Assembly: GCA_964444625.1 (NCBI GenBank)
Contig: CAYUHZ010000006.1
Location: 1-33,027, forward strand
Reading direction: 5' to 3'
From: CAYUHZ01 sp964444625
GTDB lineage: Bacteria > Patescibacteriota > Patescibacteriia > Patescibacteriales > GWC2-42-12
DNA length: 33,027 bases
Made by a program: the position numbers and the translations under genes. Position 1 is the stretch's first letter, and each line of letters begins with the position of its first letter. This document shows, one piece after another, positions 22,936 through 30,222 of the stretch. The notes beneath the pieces were generated by a model. The model did no database searches and had not been told where the DNA came from. It worked only from the letters and a program-made list of their open reading frames with translations.

Positions 22936-24006
22936 ATGATGACCAAAGTGAAAATTTTATTATTGGCTTGCGCATTAATCCTTATCACCTCAGCTTGCTC
23001 CATCAGCTTCAATGCTGGAGGCAGTGATTCCAACGAATCAGCCGGCGGCATCTTTAAATCAACCAATCAAGGCGATCTTTGGTCCAGAAAAAACGCCGTG
23101 CCGACCATCAGCGGCAAGCCGGTTAGCATCGGCGCGCTAGATAATGTTTCTTTTATTATTGACCCGGGCGATCGGCAGGCGCTTTATTACGGTTCGCTGG
23201 CGAACGGCCTGTTTTTTACTTATGACGGCGCTGATACTTGGCAATTGGCCAAGAGTTTGGGCAAAGTGACGGTGCGCGCAGTCGCGGTTGATCCGCAGAA
23301 CCGCTGTTTGATCTACGTCGCGGTTGATAACAAAGCATTGAAGTCAAACGATTGCAGCCGCAGCTGGAAACAGATTTATTATGACAACGATTTGACGGTA
23401 ACCATCAACGCGATTAACATTGATTTCAAGAAAAGCGAAGTGGTTTACATAGGCACCTCGCGCGGCGAGATCATTAGAAGCTTTGACTATGGAGAAAATT
23501 GGCAGACTTTAAACCGTTTTGCCGGAGCAGTCAGCCGAATTGCCATCAGTCCGCATGACAATCGAGTTATATTTGTCGCTACCTTGCGTGACGGCTTGCA
23601 CCGCACGAACAATGGCGGAAATGTCTGGACCAATTTGAATGAGCACTATCGTGATTTTGACGGCGCTAATATTTTCAAGGAAATTGTCCTGCCAGCCGCC
23701 GAGCAGAACTTGGTATTCTTGGCCAGCAATTACGGCTTGCTAAAATCAACCGACAACGGCGATAGTTGGGAAAAAATATCTTTACTTACTCCGGAAGAGC
23801 ATGCTACCATTAATTCGCTGGCAGTAAATCCGAAAAATGCCAAGGAAATATATTATGTCACCAACACCACTTTTTATCGTTCGTTGGACGGAGGAGAGAG
23901 TTGGAATACCAAGAAATTGCCATCCGGACGAGCCGGCTGGAAATTGCTGATTGACCATGAAACGCCCACTACTTTGTATTTATCAGTCAAGAAACTGCAA
24001 AAATAA
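22936..24006 (+). CDS. Lipoprotein with BNR/Asp-box beta-propeller
   Basis: The 356-residue protein has a lipoprotein signal peptide (ILLLACALILITSAC, lipidated Cys at about residue 21). The mature part contains repeats ending in S-x-D-x-G-x-x-W or close variants: FKSTNQGDLWSRK, FTYDGADTWQLAK, IRSFDYGENWQTL, HRTNNGGNVWTNL, LKSTDNGDSWEKI and YRSLDGGESWNTK. These are Asp-box/BNR repeats that build beta-propellers, seen in sialidases, Ycf48-type assembly factors and VPS10 proteins. No sialidase active-site set was identified, so a binding or assembly role on the outer face of the membrane is more likely than hydrolysis. Start at 22936 or 22939 cannot be told apart. Confidence 0.85.
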   Translation: MMTKVKILLLACALILITSACSISFNAGGSDSNESAGGIFKSTNQGDLWSRKNAVPTISGKPVSIGALDNVSFIIDPGDRQALYYGSLANGLFFTYDGADTWQLAKSLGKVTVRAVAVDPQNRCLIYVAVDNKALKSNDCSRSWKQIYYDNDLTVTINAINIDFKKSEVVYIGTSRGEIIRSFDYGENWQTLNRFAGAVSRIAISPHDNRVIFVATLRDGLHRTNNGGNVWTNLNEHYRDFDGANIFKEIVLPAAEQNLVFLASNYGLLKSTDNGDSWEKISLLTPEEHATINSLAVNPKNAKEIYYVTNTTFYRSLDGGESWNTKKLPSGRAGWKLLIDHETPTTLYLSVKKLQK

Positions 24007-24034
24007 TTTGTTTTTGATCTAATTAAGCTACAAT
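24007..24034 (+). promoter_or_regulatory. Promoter of frr, probably leaderless
   Basis: TTTGTT (24007-24012), a 16-base spacer and TACAAT (24029-24034), with the ATG seven bases after the -10 element. Confidence 0.5.
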
Positions 24035-24040
24035 AAAAAT

Positions 24041-24595
24041 ATGAATAAATATTTGCAAGGCAAGCAGGAGGATTTTGAAAAAGCGATTGAATTTTTTCAA
24101 AAAGATATCGCGACTTTGCGCACCGGTCGCGCCAATCCCGCTATCCTGGACGGTATTATGGTGGAGGTTTACGGCAGCAAGATGCCGATTAGCGGTTTGG
24201 CCACCATCAACGTGTCGGAGGCCAGAAGCATCGTTATCGCTCCCTGGGACAAGAGTTCGTTGAAAGAAATTGAAAAAGCGGTTACCGCCGCTAATTTGGG
24301 AGTTTCGGCGGTTAACGAAGGCGGCAGAGTGAGGGTAACCGTGCCGCAATTAACCGAAGAGAACCGCCGCGAATTAGTAAAGAAATTAAATGAAAAAATG
24401 GAAGAAGCCAGAATCGCACTGCGCCAAGTGCGCGAAGAAGCCAAAAACGAAGTAGGGCAAGCTTTTGACGACAAGGAAGTGAGCGAGGACGACAAATTCC
24501 GCTTCATTAAGGAGTTAGACGAAGAAGTGGTCAAGCTAAACGCCGAGCTAAAAGCTATCCGCGATAAGAAGGAAGGCGAGATAATGACGATATAA
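24041..24595 (+). CDS. frr: Ribosome recycling factor
   Basis: The 184-residue length and the sequence are typical: FFQKDIATLRTGRANPAILDGIMVEVYGSKMPI, then ISGLATINVSEARSIVIAPWDKSS and, in the C-terminal helix, VPQLTEENRRELVKKLNE. RRF acts with EF-G to split the post-termination ribosome so the subunits can be reused. It forms a three-helix bundle plus a small beta/alpha domain, and both parts are visible. In most bacteria frr sits in an rpsB-tsf-pyrH cluster; here it is separated from them and follows a lipoprotein gene, with its own promoter only seven bases upstream of the ATG. Confidence 0.96.
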   Translation: MNKYLQGKQEDFEKAIEFFQKDIATLRTGRANPAILDGIMVEVYGSKMPISGLATINVSEARSIVIAPWDKSSLKEIEKAVTAANLGVSAVNEGGRVRVTVPQLTEENRRELVKKLNEKMEEARIALRQVREEAKNEVGQAFDDKEVSEDDKFRFIKELDEEVVKLNAELKAIRDKKEGEIMTI

Positions 24596-24636
24596 AAAAT
24601 TAGAAATAATTTACAATTTTCAGTTAACAATTTACG

Positions 24637-24664
24637 TTGAATTTTCAATAAGGCAATTTTCAAA
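24637..24664 (+). repeat. AT-rich flank repeat, copy 2 (no gene)
   Basis: It matches 9193-9220 in 26 of 28 bases. Downstream (24718-24760) lie more GAAATTGGTAATT-like motifs as found after the four-helix-bundle gene, but here only about 55 unrelated bases separate the two flanks. Confidence 0.7.
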
Positions 24665-24685
24665 CAGTAACAGAAGGATTAAGAT

Positions 24686-25327
24686 TCAGAGAAAGTTTAT
24701 AATTAGTCGATGTGAGGTAATTGGAAATTGGTAATTTACTGAAAAATGAGAATTGATAAATTTAGATTGTAGAAGAATCGCTTTCAATTCCTCGTGGATC
24801 ACTCCGGCAAACTCTCTTTTATTTTTATCCAAATTGCCGTTATCCCGGAGGTACCTGGCTTTCCGGATGATATTCGACCAGCAGATCTGCTGGTCGCCGG
24901 GCATGTTTTTGTAGCCGGGATAACAATCGGCAACCCTGACGCCGGTATAGCCATGGAGCAGGTTGAACGCATTGCCCTTGCCTCGGTTTTTGCCGATCAG
25001 AAGCACCGCTTCCTCGGTATTGCCCGAGACCATGATCCAATTGTAATTTTTTCATTGCCGATCTGATGGCACGGTTGTCGGCGCCATTGCCACTGCCATT
25101 TTTGCCGTTATCGTCGCCGTCTTCATCTTTGTCTTTCTTCTTTTTTTCTTGCCAAGTATTATCTCTTCCAGTTCGACCATACGAAGAAGGGCGGTTTCCA
25201 ATTTTTCCTTTAAATCTTTATTTTCTTTTTCCAGCTCGTTTACCCTTGATCGCAATCTGGCATTGTCATTGATCAACCTGGAAATGACTTGTTTTTGTTC
25301 TATTGTAATTTTCGCCTTGCTTATATA
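24686..25327 (-). pseudogene. Decayed IS66-family transposase
   Basis: The N-terminal part is a coiled coil (RLINDNARLRSRVNELEKEN, then DLKEKLETALLRMVELEEII) ending in GKKK and, after a frameshift, an Asp/Gly/Asn-rich linker. After a second frameshift and loss of the middle, the catalytic core appears: NYNWIMVSGNTEEAVLLIG, then GYTGVRVADCYPGYKN and IIRKARYLRDNGNLDKNKR. The D-x-Y-xx-Y motif is that of IS66 DDE transposases. Full-length relatives are about 500 residues; barely 200 remain. A perfect 22-bp palindrome lies inside at 24875-24896. IS ends could not be identified. Confidence 0.7.
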
Positions 25328-25401
25328 TCTATATTTTTAACCTTCGAGTTGAGAAACTCGGGTTTCAAGCTAGTCTTACCACTGCTTTTTGGTTTTCCGC
25401 C

Positions 25402-25415
25402 ACACTATATAGTGT
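25402..25415. repeat. 14-bp perfect palindrome next to a C-run
   Basis: ACACTATATAGTGT, followed by a run of C interrupted by one A (25420-25432). A small hairpin CGAGTT/AACTCG lies just upstream, near 25345-25360. Its role is unknown; it may be the old end of the IS66 element. Confidence 0.5.
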
Positions 25416-25433
25416 AGAGCCCCACCCCCCCCA

Positions 25434-25462
25434 TTGACAAAGAAGAATGTTTAAGATAATAT
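25434..25462 (+). promoter_or_regulatory. Promoter at the VWA remnant
   Basis: A consensus TTGACA (25434-25439), a 17-base spacer and TAATAT (25457-25462), directly after the C-run. It probably drives the genes to 27321. Confidence 0.5.
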
Positions 25463-25852
25463 GTCGAAAGAAATGCGACAGTCCATGGGCGGGATGCTTA
25501 AAGAGGTTACAAATTTTGACGGTGGCCGAGCCAACTATAATGACGATGGTTGGGCGTTGGAGCAGGCATCGGAAAGACTCAGAAAGCCAATGAAAAGTTT
25601 TTAATCGTGCTTTCCGACGGTTTGCCGGAAGAATCGCCCCAGCATTCGGGTTCGACTTACGATTTAAGCGCCCAAATCAAACGAATTCTTGATGAAACTG
25701 ATCAAAAATTGATCGGTTTGGGCATCGGGCGTGGCACGGAACATGTTGAAAAATATTACCCCTCAAGCCTTGCCAATATACCGATTGAGGAAATGGGGCG
25801 AAAGTTAGCGGACGTGATTAGGGAGGCTATTGAAAATTACGATAAATTTTGA
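25461..25852 (+). pseudogene. Truncated, frameshifted VWA-domain gene
   Basis: One frame reads MSKEMRQSMGGMLKEVTNF, then DGGRANYNDDGWALEQASERLRK; a shift by one base near 25586 leads into ANEKFLIVLSDGLPEESPQ, then LGIGRGTEHVEKYYPSS and MGRKLADVIREAIENYDKF. The VLSDG and GIGRGT segments match the C-terminal half of von Willebrand factor A domains of the CobT kind. The N-terminal part with the metal-binding DxSxS is missing. One extra A in the AAAG at the junction would restore the frame, so a sequencing error is possible, but the truncation beside an IS66 remnant favours a pseudogene. Confidence 0.65.
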
Positions 25853-25864
25853 TATCATTTTAAT

Positions 25865-26281
25865 ATGAAGAATTCTAAAACCTTGGAATTATTTTTAAGC
25901 CGAGCAAACTCTCAAAAAGAGCCGGTTTTTATAATTGCCGAAAACAATAAGGAGGTTAAGGAATGTCAGATCATTGTTGAAGAAGCAGGATATAAACAGG
26001 CAAAGACTGTTAAGGATTTGATGAAAGAATCAAAGACGATTAACAAGAAATACATTGTCGTGCAAGATAGCGATAACCTAAAAGACATTTACGATTTTAC
26101 GGTTCAATATCCTACCGGTCAGGTTGAGATTTACGATAAAAAGAATTTAACCACGGATGTATTGAATTCGAATTATAAAAATACCAGTTTTTTATTTTTA
26201 GCGATTAAATGCACTTTATTCGCTTCAAGGGAAAAAGGTTATAACATTTTATCCCAAGCTGGTTTAATATATCAAGTATGA
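25865..26281 (+). CDS. Hypothetical protein, overlapping the next gene
   Basis: The 138-residue protein is not recognised. It looks soluble, with an alternating alpha/beta pattern (EPVFIIAENNKEVKECQIIV, KKYIVVQDSDNLKDIYDFTV), which suggests a Rossmann-like or nucleotide-associated fold; no P-loop or catalytic motif is visible. It has no signal peptide or membrane segment. It begins 13 bases after the VWA remnant, and its TGA overlaps the ATG of the next gene (26278), so the two are translated together. Two cysteines (near residues 34 and 115) are not arranged as a metal site. Its partner is likewise unknown. Confidence 0.7.
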   Translation: MKNSKTLELFLSRANSQKEPVFIIAENNKEVKECQIIVEEAGYKQAKTVKDLMKESKTINKKYIVVQDSDNLKDIYDFTVQYPTGQVEIYDKKNLTTDVLNSNYKNTSFLFLAIKCTLFASREKGYNILSQAGLIYQV

Positions 26282-27321
26282 TGGGGCCTAAATTTGAAAA
26301 TTTTGGAGAAAAAAGTTTTAATAATCCCGAAGCGGAAAAAGACGAGCGAGAGGTTTTACCTATCCAAGAAGATGAGAACAGCGTTGCTTATCTCGGGGTT
26401 AGCTTGGAAAAAGCCAAGAAAGATGGCGAAGAAAAAAAGACGGAAAGTTCGGAACCGACTCCTGAAGGCAAGCTGTCTGGCGAATTCAAAGAGCAGATCA
26501 GGGTGGCTAAGGAAATTATGGGCAATCGGGAAGTTATGGGGCCGGAAGAAGTTGAGAGGGAGTTTGGCATAAAATTAAAGCCGGAATCAATCCCGCCTAT
26601 CCCTTTTTCAAAGGAAGAATTAAAGAGGGCGAAGGAGCTTGGTCTATTTTTGGTGCTTCGAGCCGATTTCGCTCCGGATGGCAAACCTTTGACTATGCGA
26701 AAGATTTATGAAATAACCGCGCCAAAACTGGATGGTATTGACAAGGGAAAGGTGTTGTATGAAGTCGGTTGGTATGGCGAAGAAGATTTTTATACCGGAG
26801 GTAAAGATAATAAGCCGGTTGATTTTTCCATGCCGAAGTTCGGTTGGGCGTTGACCTCCAAGGATTTAATTCCAAATTCAACCAGCAAGAATTATCTGCA
26901 ACAGACCGAAGAGATTGCCAAATATTTAGAAGCCGAGGTATTTAAAGGCAAAGAAGTTCCGAAAGAATTTAAAGAGGCGATTGACGAATTAAATTCAAAG
27001 AAAACTCTGCTTAAGAAATTGCTTAATGAAGGCGACAGGAGCAAATATGAACCGGAAATCAGCAAGCTAAAGTTGAACAAATTAACCAGACAAAATCCGT
27101 CAGAATTTTTGTATGATATTCTGATCTATTTTCTGAACAATAATGAAAGATTGCTTAGCGATAAACAAGTTTTGACTAATGCGACCGATTCCGATGGTTT
27201 CCGTATCTCCCTTAATGGCGGCGATTCGGAAGGTTCCTACGTCAATGGTATTTCAGATAAAGAATCCCACTCAATCATGGGCTCGACTATATCCTTGAAG
27301 GGCTCGCACCTAGACATCTAA
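26278..27321 (+). CDS. Hypothetical acidic/basic cytoplasmic protein
   Basis: The 347-residue protein is of unknown function. The first ~90 residues are charged and low in complexity (EKDEREVLPIQEDENS, EEKKTESSEPTPEGK), probably disordered. The central region has a conserved look: VMGPEEVEREFGIKLKPE, SIPPIPFSKEELKRAKELG, LFLVLRADFAPDGKPLTMRK. Similar unnamed proteins occur in Patescibacteria as I recall them, but I cannot name a domain. No membrane segment is present. The C-terminal 45 residues, rich in Gly and Ser, differ from the rest and may be variable or altered. The four-base overlap with the upstream gene indicates translational coupling. Confidence 0.7.
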   Translation: MMGPKFENFGEKSFNNPEAEKDEREVLPIQEDENSVAYLGVSLEKAKKDGEEKKTESSEPTPEGKLSGEFKEQIRVAKEIMGNREVMGPEEVEREFGIKLKPESIPPIPFSKEELKRAKELGLFLVLRADFAPDGKPLTMRKIYEITAPKLDGIDKGKVLYEVGWYGEEDFYTGGKDNKPVDFSMPKFGWALTSKDLIPNSTSKNYLQQTEEIAKYLEAEVFKGKEVPKEFKEAIDELNSKKTLLKKLLNEGDRSKYEPEISKLKLNKLTRQNPSEFLYDILIYFLNNNERLLSDKQVLTNATDSDGFRISLNGGDSEGSYVNGISDKESHSIMGSTISLKGSHLDI

Positions 27322-27352
27322 AAATGTAGCCTTGGCACATCGTTTGAGACAT

Positions 27353-27996
27353 TTAATTTGTTACTTTTCTTAGCCTGTAAGTTTTTAAGATATTTAATTT
27401 TTCACCTATTGCTCTTTTTAATTTTACCGGATTCAAGGTTAAATACAAGTGATATAATTTTCGTTTCTGTTCTTCTGAAATTTGATCGCATTCCATTAAT
27501 CTCTGATAAGCCGTTTTGGCTTCGTCGTATTTTTTCCGGAAAACGGAATTATTGATTTTCTCTTTAGACCGAATTTTCATTACTGGCAGAAAAAATTTTG
27601 GTATGACATGAATTCATTCCGGGAAAGATTATTAACACCGCGGAGCTCCTCTCTCGTGTCGAATCGTCCGTAGTCCAGCCAGTCGTGAACGCGGGTATTG
27701 TTTTTTTCTTCGACATAAGCATTGTCATTTTTGCGGTCAGGACGAGACCGCGTGAAGCCCAGATTATTTTTCTGGCAGCATCTGACCAGACGCCAACTAA
27801 TGAATTTCTAATCGGAATCCCAATCCATTCCTGTCAGGTCGAAGGGCAGACAGCTCTTAATTTCATTAATGGAGCTGGCTACGACGGTTTTTCTTTTTCC
27901 AGTACGACGTATTGTTCTGATATTTGTTTTTTTAGCAGCCTTGAAATTTCTCTCTTTTGAGGCTTTAATTAGCTCCTTAATTGCTATTTTAGTCAT
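27353..27996 (-). pseudogene. Decayed integrase-core (rve/DDE) transposase
   Basis: Reading the reverse strand and allowing breaks gives LPFDLTGMDWDSD, then a TAG stop, then in the same frame KFISWRLVRCCQKNNLGFT, RSRPDRKNDNAYVEEKNN and LDYGRFDTREELRGVNNLSR. After another break comes MKIRSKEKINNSVFRKKYDE, AKTAYQRLMECDQISEEQKR. The D-S-x-FI and N-D-N-A-x-VE-x-KN motifs are the second and third catalytic regions of rve-type integrase cores (IS481/IS3-like). The N-terminal part is lost, and at least two breaks are present. Confidence 0.7.
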
Positions 27997-28286
27997 ATTT
28001 GTAACCTAATTAATTAGATTTCAGTTACATTTTATATGACTCAACCGGAAAGGCTAAAACTACAAATTAGATGGTTAAATTCGAGAAGTGTTGATAACTC
28101 ATATATTTTATATTATTGGCTTTTTGCTAATTATGTTATACATGAACGTTGCGCTTCAGTAAATTTACGTAAAAGATATGTCCATGCTCGATGTATCTTA
28201 CTTTAATTTTTATAAAAACAGCCAATATATAAACAAAAAAAGTCCTGGGGTTGCTGTAGAATCTAGCACTCCCTTTTTATTATTTT
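27997..28286. other. Non-coding stretch before lepA
   Basis: There is no convincing gene. AAGATA (28172-28177) and TATCTT (28195-28200) could pair as a weak hairpin. TAGAAT (28257-28262) preceded by TTGCTG may be the -10 region of the lepA promoter, but its -35 is not recognisable. A 41-codon frame from about 28178 runs into lepA and has no protein-like features. Confidence 0.35.
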
Positions 28287-30095
28287 ATGAATCTGATTAG
28301 AAATTTTTGTATTATTGCCCACATTGATCATGGCAAGTCCACTTTAGCCGATAGGATGCTTGAAATTACCGGTACGATTGAAAAAAGAAAGATGAAGGAT
28401 CAGATGTTGGATCGGATGGATCTTGAACGTGAGAGGGGAATAACCATTAAATTACAACCTGTTAGCATGGAATATAAAGGTTATAGTTTGAATTTGATAG
28501 ATACTCCGGGGCATGTTGATTTTAATTATGAGGTTTCACGTAGCTTAGCTGCAGTGGAAGGGGCTGTTCTGTTGGTTGATTGTACGCAAGGGATTCAAGC
28601 TCAAACATTGGCAAACTTATATTTGGCGATTGAACAAGATTTAACGATTATTCCAGTAGTTAATAAAATAGATTTGCCGGCTGCTGACGTGGCAAAAACC
28701 AAGAAGGAGATAATTAAATTATTAGGTTGCGAAGAAAAGGATATTTTGTGCGCTTCAGGCAAGACCGGCGTTGGCGTTGAAGTTATCTTGGATGAAGTGA
28801 TTAGTCGGGTACCTCAACCGAAAGGAAATTCAGAAAAACCTTTGCGTGCTTTGATTTTTGATTCAGCATTTGATGAGTATCGAGGCGTTGTCGCCTATAT
28901 AAGAATTTTTGATGGTCAAGTTAAAAAGGGTGAAAAGATTTGCCTGATGTCTACCACTTCAACCAGCGAAGCTTTAGACATCGGTGTTTTTAAGCCTGAC
29001 TATTTTTCTTGCCCGTACTTAAATTGCGGTCAGATTGGCTATATTATCACCGGTTTTAAAGAAGTTAGCGAATGCAGGGTGGGCGATACCGTTACTTTGC
29101 AAAAAACCAAAAATGAAGTAGCCCCGCTTAAGGGATACAATGAGGCTAAGCCGATGGTTTTTGCCGGCATATTTCCTCGAGAAGGCAACGAGTTCCAAGA
29201 GTTAAGAGAGGCGATTTCCAGATTAAAATTAAACGATGCAGCTTTGATTTATGAACCAGAACAGTCTCAAGCACTGGGCTTTGGTTTCCGTTGCGGATTT
29301 CTCGGTTTGCTGCATTTGGAAATTTTTCAGGAAAGATTAAGGCGGGAATATAATTTGGAATTGATCGTCACTGTTCCCAGCGTAGCTTATCGAATTTATA
29401 AAAAGGGTTTATCAAATCAAATTAGCAACAATGAAAATGAAGCAATCATAGTCCGTAGCCCGCAAAAATTACCCGATCCCTCGTCTATAGAAAAGATAGA
29501 AGAACCCTGGGTTAAAATAGATATCGTTACTCCGAAAGAATATCTGGGCGGTTTAATGAATTTAGTTCAAGAGAAACGCGGTGTATATCAAAATACCGAA
29601 TTCCTGGATGAGACGAGAGCAATTTTGCATTATGAGATACCGATGGCGACTATTTTAACAGATTTTTATGATAAAATAAAAAGTGTTAGCTCCGGCTACG
29701 CTTCTATTAATTATGAATATTTTTGTTATCGTTCAGCCGATGTGGTCAAATTGGATATTTTCGTTGCCGAAGATCCGGTTGAATCATTGGCTACCATAGT
29801 TTATCGTGATGAAGCTACTCGCCGCGGCAGGGAAATAGTCAGCGCCCTAAAAGATACTATTGCGCGGCAATGGTTTGTGGTAAAAATTCAAGCTGCTGTC
29901 GGCGGACAGATAATTGCCGCCGAAAGATTATCCGCTATGCGCAAAGACGTGACCGCCAAGCTATACGGTGGAGACGTTACCAGAAAAAGAAAATTATTGG
30001 AAAAGCAGAAGAAGGGCAAAAAGCGTATGATGGCGGCGGGCAAGGGAAGGGTAGAGATTCCTTCCGATGCTTTTGTAAAGATTTTGAAACAATAA
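28287..30095 (+). CDS. lepA: Translation elongation factor 4
   Basis: The 602-residue length is normal for EF4. GTPase motifs are complete: G1 AHIDHGKST (residues 11-19), the switch region RERGIT, G3 DTPGH and G4 NKID. Further EF4 marks are FAGIFPREGNEFQELREAI, LGFGFRCGFLGLLHLEIFQERLRREYN and the C-terminal domain with KLYGGDVTRKRKLLEKQKKGKKRM. EF4 binds stalled or mistranslocated ribosomes and is membrane-associated in some conditions. The gene starts a unit continuing with a small membrane peptide, recJ, rnhA and tRNA-Val, with gaps of at most 30 bases. The promoter is not clear. Confidence 0.96.
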   Translation: MNLIRNFCIIAHIDHGKSTLADRMLEITGTIEKRKMKDQMLDRMDLERERGITIKLQPVSMEYKGYSLNLIDTPGHVDFNYEVSRSLAAVEGAVLLVDCTQGIQAQTLANLYLAIEQDLTIIPVVNKIDLPAADVAKTKKEIIKLLGCEEKDILCASGKTGVGVEVILDEVISRVPQPKGNSEKPLRALIFDSAFDEYRGVVAYIRIFDGQVKKGEKICLMSTTSTSEALDIGVFKPDYFSCPYLNCGQIGYIITGFKEVSECRVGDTVTLQKTKNEVAPLKGYNEAKPMVFAGIFPREGNEFQELREAISRLKLNDAALIYEPEQSQALGFGFRCGFLGLLHLEIFQERLRREYNLELIVTVPSVAYRIYKKGLSNQISNNENEAIIVRSPQKLPDPSSIEKIEEPWVKIDIVTPKEYLGGLMNLVQEKRGVYQNTEFLDETRAILHYEIPMATILTDFYDKIKSVSSGYASINYEYFCYRSADVVKLDIFVAEDPVESLATIVYRDEATRRGREIVSALKDTIARQWFVVKIQAAVGGQIIAAERLSAMRKDVTAKLYGGDVTRKRKLLEKQKKGKKRMMAAGKGRVEIPSDAFVKILKQ

Positions 30096-30120
30096 TTGTT
30101 ATTAATTTTAGCTTGATTAT

Positions 30121-30219
30121 ATGAAACGAAAAACAATTCAAAAGGTTATTTGGGTTTTTGTTACCTTGATGGTTATTTTTTCCATGGTAATTTGGACAGC
30201 AGGAGTTTTCATCTATTAA
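30121..30219 (+). CDS. 32-residue single-pass membrane peptide
   Basis: MKRKTIQKVIWVFVTLMVIF, then SMVIWTAGVFIY and a TAA. The frame starts with a basic head (KRK...K) and is otherwise one hydrophobic helix, ending three bases before the ATG of recJ. Its place in a tight operon (26 bases after lepA, three before recJ), codon use like the neighbours and the positive-inside pattern support a real gene. Function is unknown. It could be a standalone small protein or act mainly in coupling translation to recJ. It is too short for common gene callers. Confidence 0.6.
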   Translation: MKRKTIQKVIWVFVTLMVIFSMVIWTAGVFIY

Positions 30220-30222
30220 ACT

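Noticed and set aside
28178..28302. 41-codon frame running into the start of lepA
   Set aside because: No ribosome binding site, no protein-like composition, and it overlaps the lepA start.
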